Assembly (NCBI RefSeq): GCF_007713465.1
Contig: NZ_VMSG01000016.1
Span: 62,001-126,000 of the forward strand
Direction: 5' to 3'
Length of the DNA stretch: 64,000 nucleotides
Origin: Pseudomonas sp. H3(2019)
Lineage (GTDB): Bacteria; Pseudomonadota; Gammaproteobacteria; Pseudomonadales; Pseudomonadaceae
The translations under genes were made by a program, and so were the position numbers. The notes beneath the pieces were generated by a model. It saw nothing but the letters and a program-made list of their open reading frames with translations, was not told where the DNA came from and did no database searches. How positions within the stretch are numbered: position 1 is the first letter of the stretch; every line of letters starts with the position of its first letter. Shown here one piece after another: positions 25,151-33,672 of the stretch.

Positions 25151-26689
25151 ATGCGTGCTGCGCAATTGAAAGCTGTTTTGCCACGGGAGCTGCTGGCTTC
25201 GGTGGTGGTGTTTCTGGTCGCCCTGCCCTTGTGCATGGGCATTGCAATCGCTTCCGGCATGCCGCCGGCCAAGGGCCTGATCACTGGGATTATCGGTGGC
25301 CTGGTGGTCGGTTGGCTGGCGGGTTCGCCGCTGCAAGTCAGCGGTCCGGCCGCAGGACTGGCGGTATTGGTCTTTGAACTGGTGCGCCAGCATGGTGTGG
25401 CGATGCTCGGGCCAATTCTGCTACTGGCCGGGTTTCTGCAACTGGTGGCCGGGCGTTTGCGCCTGGGCTGCTGGTTCCGCGTGACGGCGCCGGCGGTGGT
25501 TTACGGCATGCTGGCGGGCATTGGGGTACTGATCGTGCTGTCGCAGGTGCATGTGATGCTTGACGGAGTTCCTAAACCCTCAGGCCTGGACAACCTCAGC
25601 GGGTTTCCGGCGGCCGTTGCCCAAGCCTTGCCGACGCTGGGTGGCGGGTTGGGTTGGCAGGCCGGGTTGCTCGGGCTGTCGACGATTCTGGTGATGGGTG
25701 TGTGGGAGAAGTTTCGTCCACAAGCACTGCGCTTTATTCCCGGCGCCTTGCTCGGCGTTGGTTTGGCGACCCTTGCCAGTCTGGCGCTGGCGTTGAACGT
25801 CAAACGGGTCGAAGTCCCGGCTAATCTCGCCGAGGCAATTGACTGGCTGAGGCCGGCCGACCTGTTGAATCTGGCCGACCCCAACCTGCTGATCGCCGCG
25901 TTCGCCGTGGCTTTCATTGCCAGCGCCGAAACTCTGCTCTCGGCCGCCGCGGTCGATCGCATGCACAGCGGCGAGCGTTCGGATTTCGACCGCGAACTGT
26001 CCGCCCAAGGCATCGGCAACATGCTCTGCGGTCTGGTCGGTGCGCTGCCGATGACGGGCGTGATCGTGCGCAGTTCAGCCAACGTACAGGCCGGCGCCAA
26101 GACGCGGTTGTCGGCGATTTTCCACGGTGTCTGGCTGCTGGCATTTGTGTTGCTGCTGTCCAGCGTGCTGCAAAGCATTCCGGTCGCCAGCCTGGCGGGC
26201 GTGCTGGTGTATACCGGGGTGAAACTGGTGGATTTGAAGGCGTTTCGCGGACTGGGACGGTACGGCCGGATGCCGATGATTACCTATGCGGTGACCGCGC
26301 TGGCGATTATCTTCAGCGACTTGCTGACCGGAGTGCTGGTCGGTTTTGGCTTGACCCTGGCGAAGCTGGCCTGGAAGGCTTCGCGGCTGAAAATCAGCCT
26401 GATCGACCTTCCGGCAGAGGGCGAAATGGAGTTGCGATTGATGGGGGCTGCGACCTTTCTCAAGGTGCCGGCGTTGACCCGGGTGCTGGGGGCTATTCCG
26501 GCGGGCGCGACGGTGCATGTGCCGCTGAATAACCTGAGTTATATCGACCACTCATGCCTGGAATTGCTTGAGGAATGGGGACGGGCCAATGCCAGCAAAG
26601 GCTCGAAACTGCTGATTGAGGCGCGCGGGTTGAAGCGAAGGTTGGAGGGGCGATTGCGGACGACCGTAGGAATGGGTTCCGCCGGATAG
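25151..26689 (+). CDS. SulP-family permease, possible bicarbonate transporter
   Basis: A 512-residue inner-membrane protein with the SulP N-terminal core (VALPLCMGIAIASGMPPAKG), about ten to twelve hydrophobic helices to residue ~420, and a short STAS-like tail containing VPLNNLSYIDHSCLELL. It is clearly different in sequence from the SulP at 3115. Pairing with a beta carbonic anhydrase suggests bicarbonate as substrate, although sulfate cannot be excluded. CAGGAGAACGCTC precedes the ATG. A GC hairpin follows 7 nt after the stop. Confidence 0.88.
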   Translation: MRAAQLKAVLPRELLASVVVFLVALPLCMGIAIASGMPPAKGLITGIIGGLVVGWLAGSPLQVSGPAAGLAVLVFELVRQHGVAMLGPILLLAGFLQLVAGRLRLGCWFRVTAPAVVYGMLAGIGVLIVLSQVHVMLDGVPKPSGLDNLSGFPAAVAQALPTLGGGLGWQAGLLGLSTILVMGVWEKFRPQALRFIPGALLGVGLATLASLALALNVKRVEVPANLAEAIDWLRPADLLNLADPNLLIAAFAVAFIASAETLLSAAAVDRMHSGERSDFDRELSAQGIGNMLCGLVGALPMTGVIVRSSANVQAGAKTRLSAIFHGVWLLAFVLLLSSVLQSIPVASLAGVLVYTGVKLVDLKAFRGLGRYGRMPMITYAVTALAIIFSDLLTGVLVGFGLTLAKLAWKASRLKISLIDLPAEGEMELRLMGAATFLKVPALTRVLGAIPAGATVHVPLNNLSYIDHSCLELLEEWGRANASKGSKLLIEARGLKRRLEGRLRTTVGMGSAG

Positions 26690-26696
26690 ATAACAG

Positions 26697-26724
26697 TGTG
26701 GGAGCGGGTAAGCCCGCTCCCACA
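26697..26724 (+). terminator. REP-like hairpin after the CA-SulP operon
   Basis: TGTGGGAGCGGG and CCCGCTCCCACA are perfect arms around a short loop (TAAG). There is no long T-run. It shares the GTGGGAGC end of the REPIN units but is a single hairpin, positioned where transcripts of two convergent genes meet. Confidence 0.7.
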
Positions 26725-26747
26725 GGTGTTCGGTTTTTACCGTTAGA

Positions 26748-27398
26748 TCAAGCCGCAGGCTGATCCAGTTCCAGGCCTACGCCCAGCTGGCGCGACAGGC
26801 ATGGCCAGCGCTTCCAGGCAGCGCCGGTGTCCGGGCTGTTGAGTTTTTCCCGGTAGGCTTCGACGGACTCCAGCGCAAAGCTTTCTTCGTTCAGCATCTC
26901 ATCAACGGCGTGATGCACAGCCTCGTCCAGTTGATTGGCGAAGTCTTCGCCGATCAGTTGGTGGGCAATCAGGTTGGCGACAGTCATGTCCAATGGGATC
27001 AGTGGCTGGCCGAAATGTTTGATGTAGAGGTCGTTAACCTCTTCTACCAGGCGATGTGCCAGGTAGGCTTCGTCCAGCAGACCATCCAGGCCTTCGTGAC
27101 CGGCCATGATCGCCGGAGGCTGGAGGAAGAACTGCTCGGCGATTGTCAGCACCGGTTTGATCTGCGACTCGATCCCCGCTTCGCGCGCTACGTCGTTGGC
27201 AGCGTCGAGCAAGTCCGGCACTTGTTCTATATAAGCAGTGACAAAACGGGTCATCACGCCCTTGGCGTCGATGTCTGGCAATTGAATGGATGAATGCAGG
27301 TGCGGCAATTGGACTTCCAGCTGACGGGTCAGCTGACCGGTTTCGGCTTCATGTTGTTGTGCACGTTGAATCTGCTCGCGCAATGCGGCGGTGTTCAT
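26748..27398 (-). CDS. Conserved hypothetical protein (PA0104-type)
   Basis: A 216-residue, acidic, mostly helical cytoplasmic protein with no signal peptide or membrane segment. I recognise it only as the conserved gene that sits before coxB in Pseudomonas. The start MNTAALREQIQ follows TGGAG at good spacing; the longer frame begins 14 codons upstream without a ribosome site. Features include a glutamine-rich N-terminal helix and HHAVDEMLNEES near residue 175. No function can be assigned. Confidence 0.75.
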   Translation of the reverse strand: MNTAALREQIQRAQQHEAETGQLTRQLEVQLPHLHSSIQLPDIDAKGVMTRFVTAYIEQVPDLLDAANDVAREAGIESQIKPVLTIAEQFFLQPPAIMAGHEGLDGLLDEAYLAHRLVEEVNDLYIKHFGQPLIPLDMTVANLIAHQLIGEDFANQLDEAVHHAVDEMLNEESFALESVEAYREKLNSPDTGAAWKRWPCLSRQLGVGLELDQPAA

Positions 27399-27771
27399 GA
27401 AAACTCCAGGAAACGAAGGCAAGGAAATAGGGGAAGACATAAGTTAGCCTGCTTATAAAAGTGGCTAAGACGTATTTGTCATAATTATTTCACCTTTGAT
27501 GCCACTGCGTTATATCGATTTGCCATCACCGATCTCACATCCTTCTCCATCCGTGGCCTGCGACGCAAGTGTCAGGTGTTTCAGCTCATTTACGCCATCG
27601 CGTTGCGGGGTCGTCCTCGCTGTCTATACTCGGATCTGAATGGAGTTAGCTGATGACGCCCGACTGCGTAGGCAGCAAGGCCCGGCGATTCAAGTTCGTA
27701 GTCTGAAAAAGCCGCTCCCTTGCCGTCGGTGTTAGCCGGCGGGATAACAAGAACGATAAGGGGAACCCGCA
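27399..27771. other. 373-bp divergent intergenic region before the cox cluster
   Basis: It holds the promoters of the PA0104-type gene and the cox operon. The start-proximal part (27400-27520) is AT-rich. A good promoter lies at 27603-27630. An in-frame 31-codon ATG stretch at 27640 has no ribosome site and is not called. Nothing else recognisable is seen. Confidence 0.6.
27603..27630 (+). promoter_or_regulatory. Probable RpoS-type promoter of the cox operon
   Basis: TTGCGG is followed after 16 bp by TATACT, preceded by C, giving CTATACT, the favoured sigma-S -10. The start would be near 27637, leaving a leader of about 135 nt to coxB. The P. aeruginosa aa3 oxidase is known to depend on RpoS. 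The assignment to sigma S rather than sigma 70 rests only on this -10. Confidence 0.5.
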
Positions 27772-28899
27772 ATGATGCGACATCCACATGTCTGGATGGG
27801 CCTCCTGTTGTGGTCGATTTTCGGTCAGGCGCAAGCGGCCTGGACTGTGAATATGGCGCCTGGAGCGACTGAAGTCAGTCACGCAGTATTCGACCTGCAC
27901 ATGACCATTTTCTGGATCTGTGTGGTGATCGGCATCATCGTTTTCGGCGCCATGTTCTGGTCGATGATGGTGCATCGGCGCTCCACCGGGCAGGTGGCCG
28001 CCAAGTTCCATGAAAGTACGACGGTCGAGATCCTCTGGACCGTGGTGCCTTTCATCATTCTGGTGGCCATGGCCGTTCCGGCGACCGCGACCCTGATCAA
28101 GATGTACGACACCAGTGAGCCGGATATCGATATCCAGATCACCGGTTATCAGTGGAAGTGGCACTACAAATACCTGGGTCAGGACGTCGAGTTCTTCAGC
28201 AACCTGGCCACACCGCAAGAGCAAATCCACAACAAAACTGCCAAAGGCGAAAATTACCTGTTGGAAGTCGATCAGCCGCTGGTGCTGCCGATCGGTGCCA
28301 AGGTGCGCTTTCTGGTGACCTCTGCCGACGTCATCCACTCGTGGTGGGTGCCGGCGTTTGCGGTCAAGCGCGATGCGATTCCAGGGTTCGTCAACGAAGC
28401 CTGGACCCGCGTCGACAAGCCCGGCATCTACCGTGGCCAGTGCGCCGAACTGTGCGGCAAGGACCATGGCTTCATGCCGATTGTGGTCGACGTCAAAACC
28501 CAGGCCGACTACGACACCTGGCTGACTGAGCGCAAAGCCGACGCCGCCAAGCTCAAGGAGCTGACCAGTAAAGAGTGGACCCTCGACGAGCTGAAGGAAC
28601 GCGGCGACAAGATTTATCACACCACCTGTGCTGCCTGTCACCAGCCAGAAGGCCAGGGTATGCCGCCGCTGTTCCCGGCACTCAAAGGTTCGCCCATTGC
28701 GACCGGGCCAATAGAAGACCATCTGCATCGTGTGTTCTTCGGCAAACCCGGCACCGCCATGGCGGCGTTCGGCAAGCAGCTGTCGGAAGTCGATATCGCG
28801 GCCGTCGTGACCTACGAACGCAATGCCTGGGGCAACAACAAAGGCGACATGGTTACCCCTAAAGACGTACTGGCCCTCAAACAGGCGGCAAGCAAATGA
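27772..28899 (+). CDS. coxB: Cytochrome c oxidase subunit II with fused cytochrome c domain
   Basis: A 375-residue precursor with a signal peptide (to about AQA, residue 22), two membrane helices (about 41-66 and 86-108), a CuA domain and a C-terminal cytochrome c domain. CuA ligands are His189, Cys224, Cys228, His232 and Met235 in CAELCGKDHGFM. The haem c site CAACH is at 286-290, with a methionine in GQGMPP downstream. The fusion marks a caa3-type terminal oxidase that takes electrons directly from cytochrome c. AAGGGGA precedes the ATG. It leads the operon coxB-coxA-ctaG-coxC. Confidence 0.97.
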   Translation: MMRHPHVWMGLLLWSIFGQAQAAWTVNMAPGATEVSHAVFDLHMTIFWICVVIGIIVFGAMFWSMMVHRRSTGQVAAKFHESTTVEILWTVVPFIILVAMAVPATATLIKMYDTSEPDIDIQITGYQWKWHYKYLGQDVEFFSNLATPQEQIHNKTAKGENYLLEVDQPLVLPIGAKVRFLVTSADVIHSWWVPAFAVKRDAIPGFVNEAWTRVDKPGIYRGQCAELCGKDHGFMPIVVDVKTQADYDTWLTERKADAAKLKELTSKEWTLDELKERGDKIYHTTCAACHQPEGQGMPPLFPALKGSPIATGPIEDHLHRVFFGKPGTAMAAFGKQLSEVDIAAVVTYERNAWGNNKGDMVTPKDVLALKQAASK

Positions 28900-28981
28900 C
28901 CCGGTCTATTGCGTGTTCCCTTGAACGCTTGGGGCTAAGCGCCCCGAGCCGCCCAGCCCAGCCGTTTGCAGGAGACAGACC

Positions 28982-30577
28982 ATGAATGCTGTGAACGATG
29001 ACCACGGTCACGCAATCGTCGACAACCACGTCCACGGTCCGGCCAAGGGCCTGATGCGCTGGGTGCTGACCACCAACCATAAAGACATCGGTACACTGTA
29101 CCTGTGGTTCAGCTTCATGATGTTCCTGCTCGGCGGTTCGTTCGCCATGGTGATTCGCGCCGAGTTGTTCCAGCCTGGGTTGCAGATCGTCGAACCGGCG
29201 TTCTTCAATCAGATGACCACCATGCACGGCCTGGTGATGGTCTTCGGTGCGGTGATGCCGGCGTTTGTCGGCCTCGCCAACTGGATGATCCCGCTGATGA
29301 TCGGCGCGCCGGACATGGCCCTGCCGCGGATGAACAACTTCAGCTTCTGGCTGTTGCCGGCAGCGTTCCTGCTGCTGGTGTCGACGCTGTTCATGCCGGG
29401 CGGTGGGCCGAACTTCGGCTGGACCTTCTACGCCCCGCTATCGACGACCTACGCCCCGGAAAGCGTGACCTTCTTCATCTTTGCCATCCACTTGATGGGT
29501 ATCAGCTCGATCATGGGCGCGATTAACGTGATCGCCACCATCCTCAACCTGCGTGCCCCGGGCATGACCCTGATGAAAATGCCGCTGTTCGTCTGGACCT
29601 GGCTGATCACCGCGTTCCTGTTGATCGCGGTGATGCCGGTGCTGGCGGGTTGCGTGACCATGATGCTGATGGACATCCACTTCGGCACCAGCTTCTTCAG
29701 CGCTGCCGGTGGCGGTGATCCGGTGCTGTTCCAGCACGTGTTCTGGTTCTTCGGCCACCCCGAGGTGTACATCATGATCCTGCCGGCGTTCGGTGCCGTC
29801 AGCTCGATCATTCCGACCTTCGCTCGCAAGCCACTGTTTGGCTACACCTCGATGGTCTACGCCACGGCGAGTATTGCCTTCCTGTCGTTCATCGTCTGGG
29901 CGCACCACATGTTCGTGGTCGGCATCCCGCTGGTGGGCGAGCTGTTCTTCATGTACGCGACACTGCTGATCGCGGTGCCCACCGGGGTCAAGGTGTTCAA
30001 CTGGGTCAGCACCATGTGGCAGGGCTCGCTGACCTTCGAGACACCGATGCTGTTTGCCGTGGCATTCGTGATTCTGTTCTCGATTGGCGGGTTCTCCGGG
30101 TTGATGCTGGCCATCGCCCCGGCGGACTTCCAGTACCAGGACACTTACTTTGTGGTCGCGCACTTCCACTACGTGCTGGTGCCGGGGGCGATCTTCGGGA
30201 TCTTCGCTTCGGCCTACTACTGGATGCCGAAATGGACCGGCCACATGTACGACGAAACCCTCGGCAAGCTGCACTTCTGGCTGTCGTTCATCGGCATGAA
30301 CATGGCCTTCTTCCCGATGCACTTCGTCGGGTTGGCGGGCATGCCGCGGCGGATTCCGGACTACAACCTGCAATTCGCCGACTTCAACATGGTGTCGTCG
30401 ATTGGCGCATTCACCTTCGGGGCAACCCAGATCTTCTTCCTGTTCATCGTAATCAAGACCATTCGCGGCGGCCCGGCGGCCCCGGCGAAACCTTGGGAAG
30501 GAGCGGAAGGCCTGGAGTGGAGCGTGCCGTCGCCGGCGCCGTACCACACCTTCGTCACGCCACCGGAAGTGAAATGA
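28982..30577 (+). CDS. coxA: Cytochrome c oxidase subunit I
   Basis: The catalytic haem a/a3-CuB subunit, 531 residues with twelve membrane helices. The CuB and haem ligands are in FFGHPEVYIMILPAFG (His-Glu-Val-Tyr, with the crosslinked tyrosine), VWAHHMFVVG (two His) and AHFHYVLVPG (two haem His). TMHGLVMVFGAVMP supplies the low-spin haem histidine. GGAGA precedes the ATG. It lies 82 nt after coxB. The HPEVY glutamate marks an A1-type proton pathway. Confidence 0.98.
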   Translation: MNAVNDDHGHAIVDNHVHGPAKGLMRWVLTTNHKDIGTLYLWFSFMMFLLGGSFAMVIRAELFQPGLQIVEPAFFNQMTTMHGLVMVFGAVMPAFVGLANWMIPLMIGAPDMALPRMNNFSFWLLPAAFLLLVSTLFMPGGGPNFGWTFYAPLSTTYAPESVTFFIFAIHLMGISSIMGAINVIATILNLRAPGMTLMKMPLFVWTWLITAFLLIAVMPVLAGCVTMMLMDIHFGTSFFSAAGGGDPVLFQHVFWFFGHPEVYIMILPAFGAVSSIIPTFARKPLFGYTSMVYATASIAFLSFIVWAHHMFVVGIPLVGELFFMYATLLIAVPTGVKVFNWVSTMWQGSLTFETPMLFAVAFVILFSIGGFSGLMLAIAPADFQYQDTYFVVAHFHYVLVPGAIFGIFASAYYWMPKWTGHMYDETLGKLHFWLSFIGMNMAFFPMHFVGLAGMPRRIPDYNLQFADFNMVSSIGAFTFGATQIFFLFIVIKTIRGGPAAPAKPWEGAEGLEWSVPSPAPYHTFVTPPEVK

Positions 30578-30612
30578 ACGTTATAGCCGCTGAGGCCCAC
30601 GCCCATGGCTGA
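30574..30612 (+). CDS. Possible 12-codon coupling peptide between coxA and ctaG
   Basis: ATGAACGTTATAGCCGCTGA begins a 12-residue frame (MNVIAAEAHAHG) whose ATG overlaps the coxA stop (ATGA) and whose own TGA overlaps the start of ctaG (ATGGCTGA). It could pass terminating ribosomes from coxA to ctaG. There is no evidence of a functional peptide. Confidence 0.3.
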   Translation: MNVIAAEAHAHG

Positions 30613-31162
30613 CTCTATTTCCATGAAAAAGCTGGTCACCCGGCTGCTGTTGGTGGTGGCCAGCATGTTTGTCTTCGGGTTTGCACTTGTGCCGATTTAC
30701 GACGTGATGTGCAAGGCATTCGGCATCAACGGCAAAACCGCCGGGCAGTACGAAGGCGAGCAAGTGGTCGACACGTCGCGGCAAATTCGCGTGCAGTTTC
30801 TGTCGACCAACGCCGTGGACATGGTCTGGGAGTTTTATCCCAAGGCCGACGACATGGTGATCAATCCGGGGGCGGTGAACGAGATGATCTTCGTTGCCCG
30901 CAACCCGACCGATCACCCGATGAGCGCGCAGGCGATACCAAGCATTTCTCCGGGCGACTCAGCGGTGTATTTCCACAAGACCGAGTGCTTCTGCTTCACC
31001 CAGCAGGTGCTGCAACCCGGCGAACGAATCGAAATGCCCGTACGTTTCATCGTTGACCGTGAGATTTCCAAGGATGTGAAGCACCTGACGCTGGCTTACA
31101 CGCTGTTCGATATCACCGCACGTCATCCACCGGTCGTGGCCAACACCAATGCCGGTCCTTGA
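30605..31162 (+). CDS. ctaG: Cytochrome c oxidase assembly protein (CuB copper chaperone)
   Basis: The Cox11/CtaG protein inserts copper into the CuB site of subunit I. The 185-residue protein has one N-terminal membrane anchor (residues ~10-30, RLLLVVASMFVFGFALVPIYDVMC) and a periplasmic domain with the copper-binding CFCF motif in KTECFCFTQQ. GAGG lies nine bases before the ATG. It sits 27 nt after coxA and before coxC, the usual alphaproteobacterial and pseudomonad order. Confidence 0.95.
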   Translation: MADSISMKKLVTRLLLVVASMFVFGFALVPIYDVMCKAFGINGKTAGQYEGEQVVDTSRQIRVQFLSTNAVDMVWEFYPKADDMVINPGAVNEMIFVARNPTDHPMSAQAIPSISPGDSAVYFHKTECFCFTQQVLQPGERIEMPVRFIVDREISKDVKHLTLAYTLFDITARHPPVVANTNAGP

Positions 31163-31196
31163 GGCGTTCAAGCGTGCCCGATAAGGAGAACAATAA

Positions 31197-32084
31197 ATGG
31201 CAAGTCATGAGCATTATTACGTTCCCGCCCAGAGCAAATGGCCGATCATTGCCACGCTCGGCATGTTCGTCACCGTGTTTGGCCTGGCGACCTGGTTCAA
31301 CGACCTCAAGGCAGCGCGCCCGGAATCCCACGGCCCGCTGATCTTCTTCGTTGGCGGTCTGTTGCTGGCCTACATGCTGTTCGGCTGGTTCGGCACGGTG
31401 ATCAAGGAAAGCCGCGCGGGGTTGTATAGCTCGCAGCTCGATCGCTCGTTTCGTTGGGGCATGAGCTGGTTCATTTTCTCCGAGGTAATGTTCTTCATCG
31501 CCTTCTTCGGTGCGCTGTTCTACGTGCGCAACCTGTCCGGGCCGTGGCTCGGTGGTGAGGGCGGCAAGGGCATCGCGCACATGCTCTGGCCGAACTTCCA
31601 GTTTGCCTGGCCGCTGCTGCACACCCCTGACCCGACACTCTTCCCGCCGCCCAAGGAAGTCATTAGTCCCTGGGGTTTGCCGCTGCTGAACACGGTGTTG
31701 CTGGTGAGCTCCAGCGTCACGGTGACCATCGCCCACCATGCCTTGAAAAAGGGCCATCGCGGCGCACTGAAGCTCTGGCTGGCGCTGACGGTACTGCTGG
31801 GCTGTGCGTTCCTCAGCTTCCAGGCCAAGGAATACATCCACGCCTATCACGAGCTGGGACTGACCCTGGGCTCAGGCGTGTATGGCGCGACCTTCTTCAT
31901 GCTGACCGGTTTCCACGGCGCTCACGTGACCATCGGCACGATCATCCTGTTCGTGATGCTGATGCGGATCATGCGTGGGCATTTCGATGGCGATCACCAG
32001 TTCGGCTTCGAGGCGGCCAGTTGGTATTGGCACTTCGTCGATGTGGTGTGGATTGGCCTGTTTGTCTTCGTTTACGTGCTTTGA
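31197..32084 (+). CDS. coxC: Cytochrome c oxidase subunit III
   Basis: A 295-residue membrane protein with seven predicted helices that stabilises the catalytic core. Family marks include WFNDL near the N-terminus, WFIFSEVMFFIAFFGALFY, and the C-terminal GFHGAHVTIGTI and FGFEAASWYWHFVDVVWIGLF regions (read as separate motifs). AAGGAGAA precedes the ATG. It lies 34 nt after ctaG in the same operon. It ends eight bases before the stop of a small gene on the opposite strand. Confidence 0.97.
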   Translation: MASHEHYYVPAQSKWPIIATLGMFVTVFGLATWFNDLKAARPESHGPLIFFVGGLLLAYMLFGWFGTVIKESRAGLYSSQLDRSFRWGMSWFIFSEVMFFIAFFGALFYVRNLSGPWLGGEGGKGIAHMLWPNFQFAWPLLHTPDPTLFPPPKEVISPWGLPLLNTVLLVSSSVTVTIAHHALKKGHRGALKLWLALTVLLGCAFLSFQAKEYIHAYHELGLTLGSGVYGATFFMLTGFHGAHVTIGTIILFVMLMRIMRGHFDGDHQFGFEAASWYWHFVDVVWIGLFVFVYVL

Positions 32085-32092
32085 GGCGGCAC

Positions 32093-32296
32093 TTACCAGG
32101 GCGCGCTGGACACCAGCTGGCCGCTGAAGAATCCCCAGGCAATCAAGCCGACGGTGAGGGCAGCCAGGCCGACCCGAACACTCAGGGCGGTGACCAGGCG
32201 TTTTGAGCTGCTGTCGTCCTTGACCAGAAAAAACAGGCCGCTGAACAGGCTGACAACCGTGGCAATCAGCATCAGGACGATGACTGCTTTGAGCAT
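32093..32296 (-). CDS. DUF2909 twin-transmembrane small protein
   Basis: A 67-residue membrane protein with two predicted helices (about residues 2-25 and 40-60) joined by KDDSSSKR. It is carried on the strand opposite the cox genes, tail to tail with coxC and head to head with the SURF1 gene. CGGAGTCTCACC precedes the ATG. The same small gene is found at this place in other Pseudomonas cox clusters, so a role in oxidase assembly or stability is likely but unproven. Confidence 0.85.
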   Translation of the reverse strand: MLKAVIVLMLIATVVSLFSGLFFLVKDDSSSKRLVTALSVRVGLAALTVGLIAWGFFSGQLVSSAPW

Positions 32297-32365
32297 GGTG
32301 AGACTCCGGGGGAATGCGATGTACTTGAGTATAGCTACCCTGTTTATCAACTTTTCGGCGGCGCC

Positions 32366-33106
32366 ATGAAGCGCTTTCGGCCAGGTATCGCACCGACCCT
32401 GGTGGTGCTCGCGCTGCTGCCGTTGCTGGTCTTTCTGGGGTTTTGGCAATTGAGCCGGGGCGAGCAGAAACGCGTGTTGCTGGAGAGCTACGCCGAACGC
32501 CGCGTGGCTGAGCCGATGGCCAGCGAACAACTGTCGAGCACACAAGACCCGGCATTCCGACGCGTTCGCCTGCATGGCCAGTTCGATGCGGCCCACAGTT
32601 ACCTGCTGGACAACCGCACCCGCAATGGCCGGCCAGGGGTTGAGCTGCTGCAACCCTTCCATGACCAGGCGAGCGGTCTCTGGTTATTGCTCAATCGCGG
32701 CTGGCTGCCGTGGCCGAACCGGCGCACACCGCCGGTGTTCACCACCCCCGAGCAATCGTTGAGTCTCGACGCCTGGGTGTATGTCCCCCCGGGCGCGACC
32801 TTTCAACTGCACGCCGATCCAGCGAACGCCAACTGGCCACGGCTGGTGACGGCGATCGATCCGGCCAAGCTCTGGAGCGAGCTGGGCCGAACCGGGTTTG
32901 CTTACGAATTACGTGAAGAAGCCGGTCCGGCGTCCTACGAGGCCGATTGGCCGGTCGTGGCCATGGGGCCGGAAAAACACCTCGGTTATGCCGTGCAGTG
33001 GTTCGCCATGGCGCTCGCGCTGTTCGGTCTTTATCTCTATCTCGGATGGCACAACGCAAAGGAGAAACAGCATGGGAGCGGCCATGAATCCACCCAACAT
33101 GTCTGA
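32366..33106 (+). CDS. SURF1-family oxidase biogenesis protein
   Basis: A 246-residue inner-membrane protein with two membrane helices: near residues 8-28, followed by GFWQLSRGEQK, and near 210-232 (YAVQWFAMALALFGLYLYLGW in part). A periplasmic domain lies between them. SURF1 proteins help place haem a in subunit I. The typical FLGFWQL and YAVQWF motifs are present. It heads a run SURF1, 33072 gene, ctaA, ctaB, SCO1 with overlaps between most members. It overlaps the next gene by 35 bases. Confidence 0.92.
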   Translation: MKRFRPGIAPTLVVLALLPLLVFLGFWQLSRGEQKRVLLESYAERRVAEPMASEQLSSTQDPAFRRVRLHGQFDAAHSYLLDNRTRNGRPGVELLQPFHDQASGLWLLLNRGWLPWPNRRTPPVFTTPEQSLSLDAWVYVPPGATFQLHADPANANWPRLVTAIDPAKLWSELGRTGFAYELREEAGPASYEADWPVVAMGPEKHLGYAVQWFAMALALFGLYLYLGWHNAKEKQHGSGHESTQHV

Positions 33107-33662
33107 AGCGCAGACGCCACGCCGTCGTCGTGGGCGTTGGCAGCTGGTGCTGATCCTGCTGATGGTGATTGGTCCGATGATCCTCGCCACCGGCATGTAC
33201 AAGTTGCAGTTCTGGGTGCCGGACGGTCGCAGCTATCACGGTGAACTGATCGGCAACGGTCAGAGTCGCGCCGAACTGGGGGTGCAGGCGGACGAAGACC
33301 GCTGGCAGATGCTGGTGACCGCACCGCAGGACTGCTCGGTCGATTGTCAGCAGTTGGTGTACCTGGCCCGGCAGATTCAGGTCGCTTTGGGTCGTGATGC
33401 CTCACGTGCCAGCCATGCATTGGCCGTGGCCCAACCCTTGAGCGCGGACTATGAGGACAAGCTCAAGCGCGAATACCCGCAGTTGCAGCGTTATCCACTG
33501 GACCTTTCGACCTACACTAAAAATGTTCAGGGCAAAGGCTCGGCGCAGCTCTGGATCATCGATCCGCACGGCAATCTGGTGCTGCGCTTCGACCCCACCG
33601 TCAAAGGCAAGGACCTGCTCAACGACCTGCGCCACCTGCTGAAACTGTCGAACATCGGATAA
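33072..33662 (+). CDS. Conserved cox-cluster membrane protein (PA0111-type)
   Basis: A 196-residue protein with a basic N-terminus (TPRRRRGRWQ), one membrane helix (LVLILLMVIGPMILATGMY) and a periplasmic domain. The domain contains CSVDCQQLVYLARQIQ, a pair of cysteines, and ends with a thioredoxin-like LWIIDPHGNLVLRFDP pattern, so a SCO-like or thioredoxin fold is possible. Three in-frame ATGs are plausible; I chose 33072 because AAAGGAGAA precedes it. It lies between SURF1 and ctaA, suggesting a redox or copper role in oxidase assembly. Confidence 0.82.
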   Translation: MGAAMNPPNMSEAQTPRRRRGRWQLVLILLMVIGPMILATGMYKLQFWVPDGRSYHGELIGNGQSRAELGVQADEDRWQMLVTAPQDCSVDCQQLVYLARQIQVALGRDASRASHALAVAQPLSADYEDKLKREYPQLQRYPLDLSTYTKNVQGKGSAQLWIIDPHGNLVLRFDPTVKGKDLLNDLRHLLKLSNIG

Positions 33663-33672
33663 GGGCATCGTC

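Noticed and set aside
27640..27735. A 31-codon ATG frame between the cox promoter and coxB
   Set aside because: No ribosome site and no resemblance to known leader peptides; likely chance.
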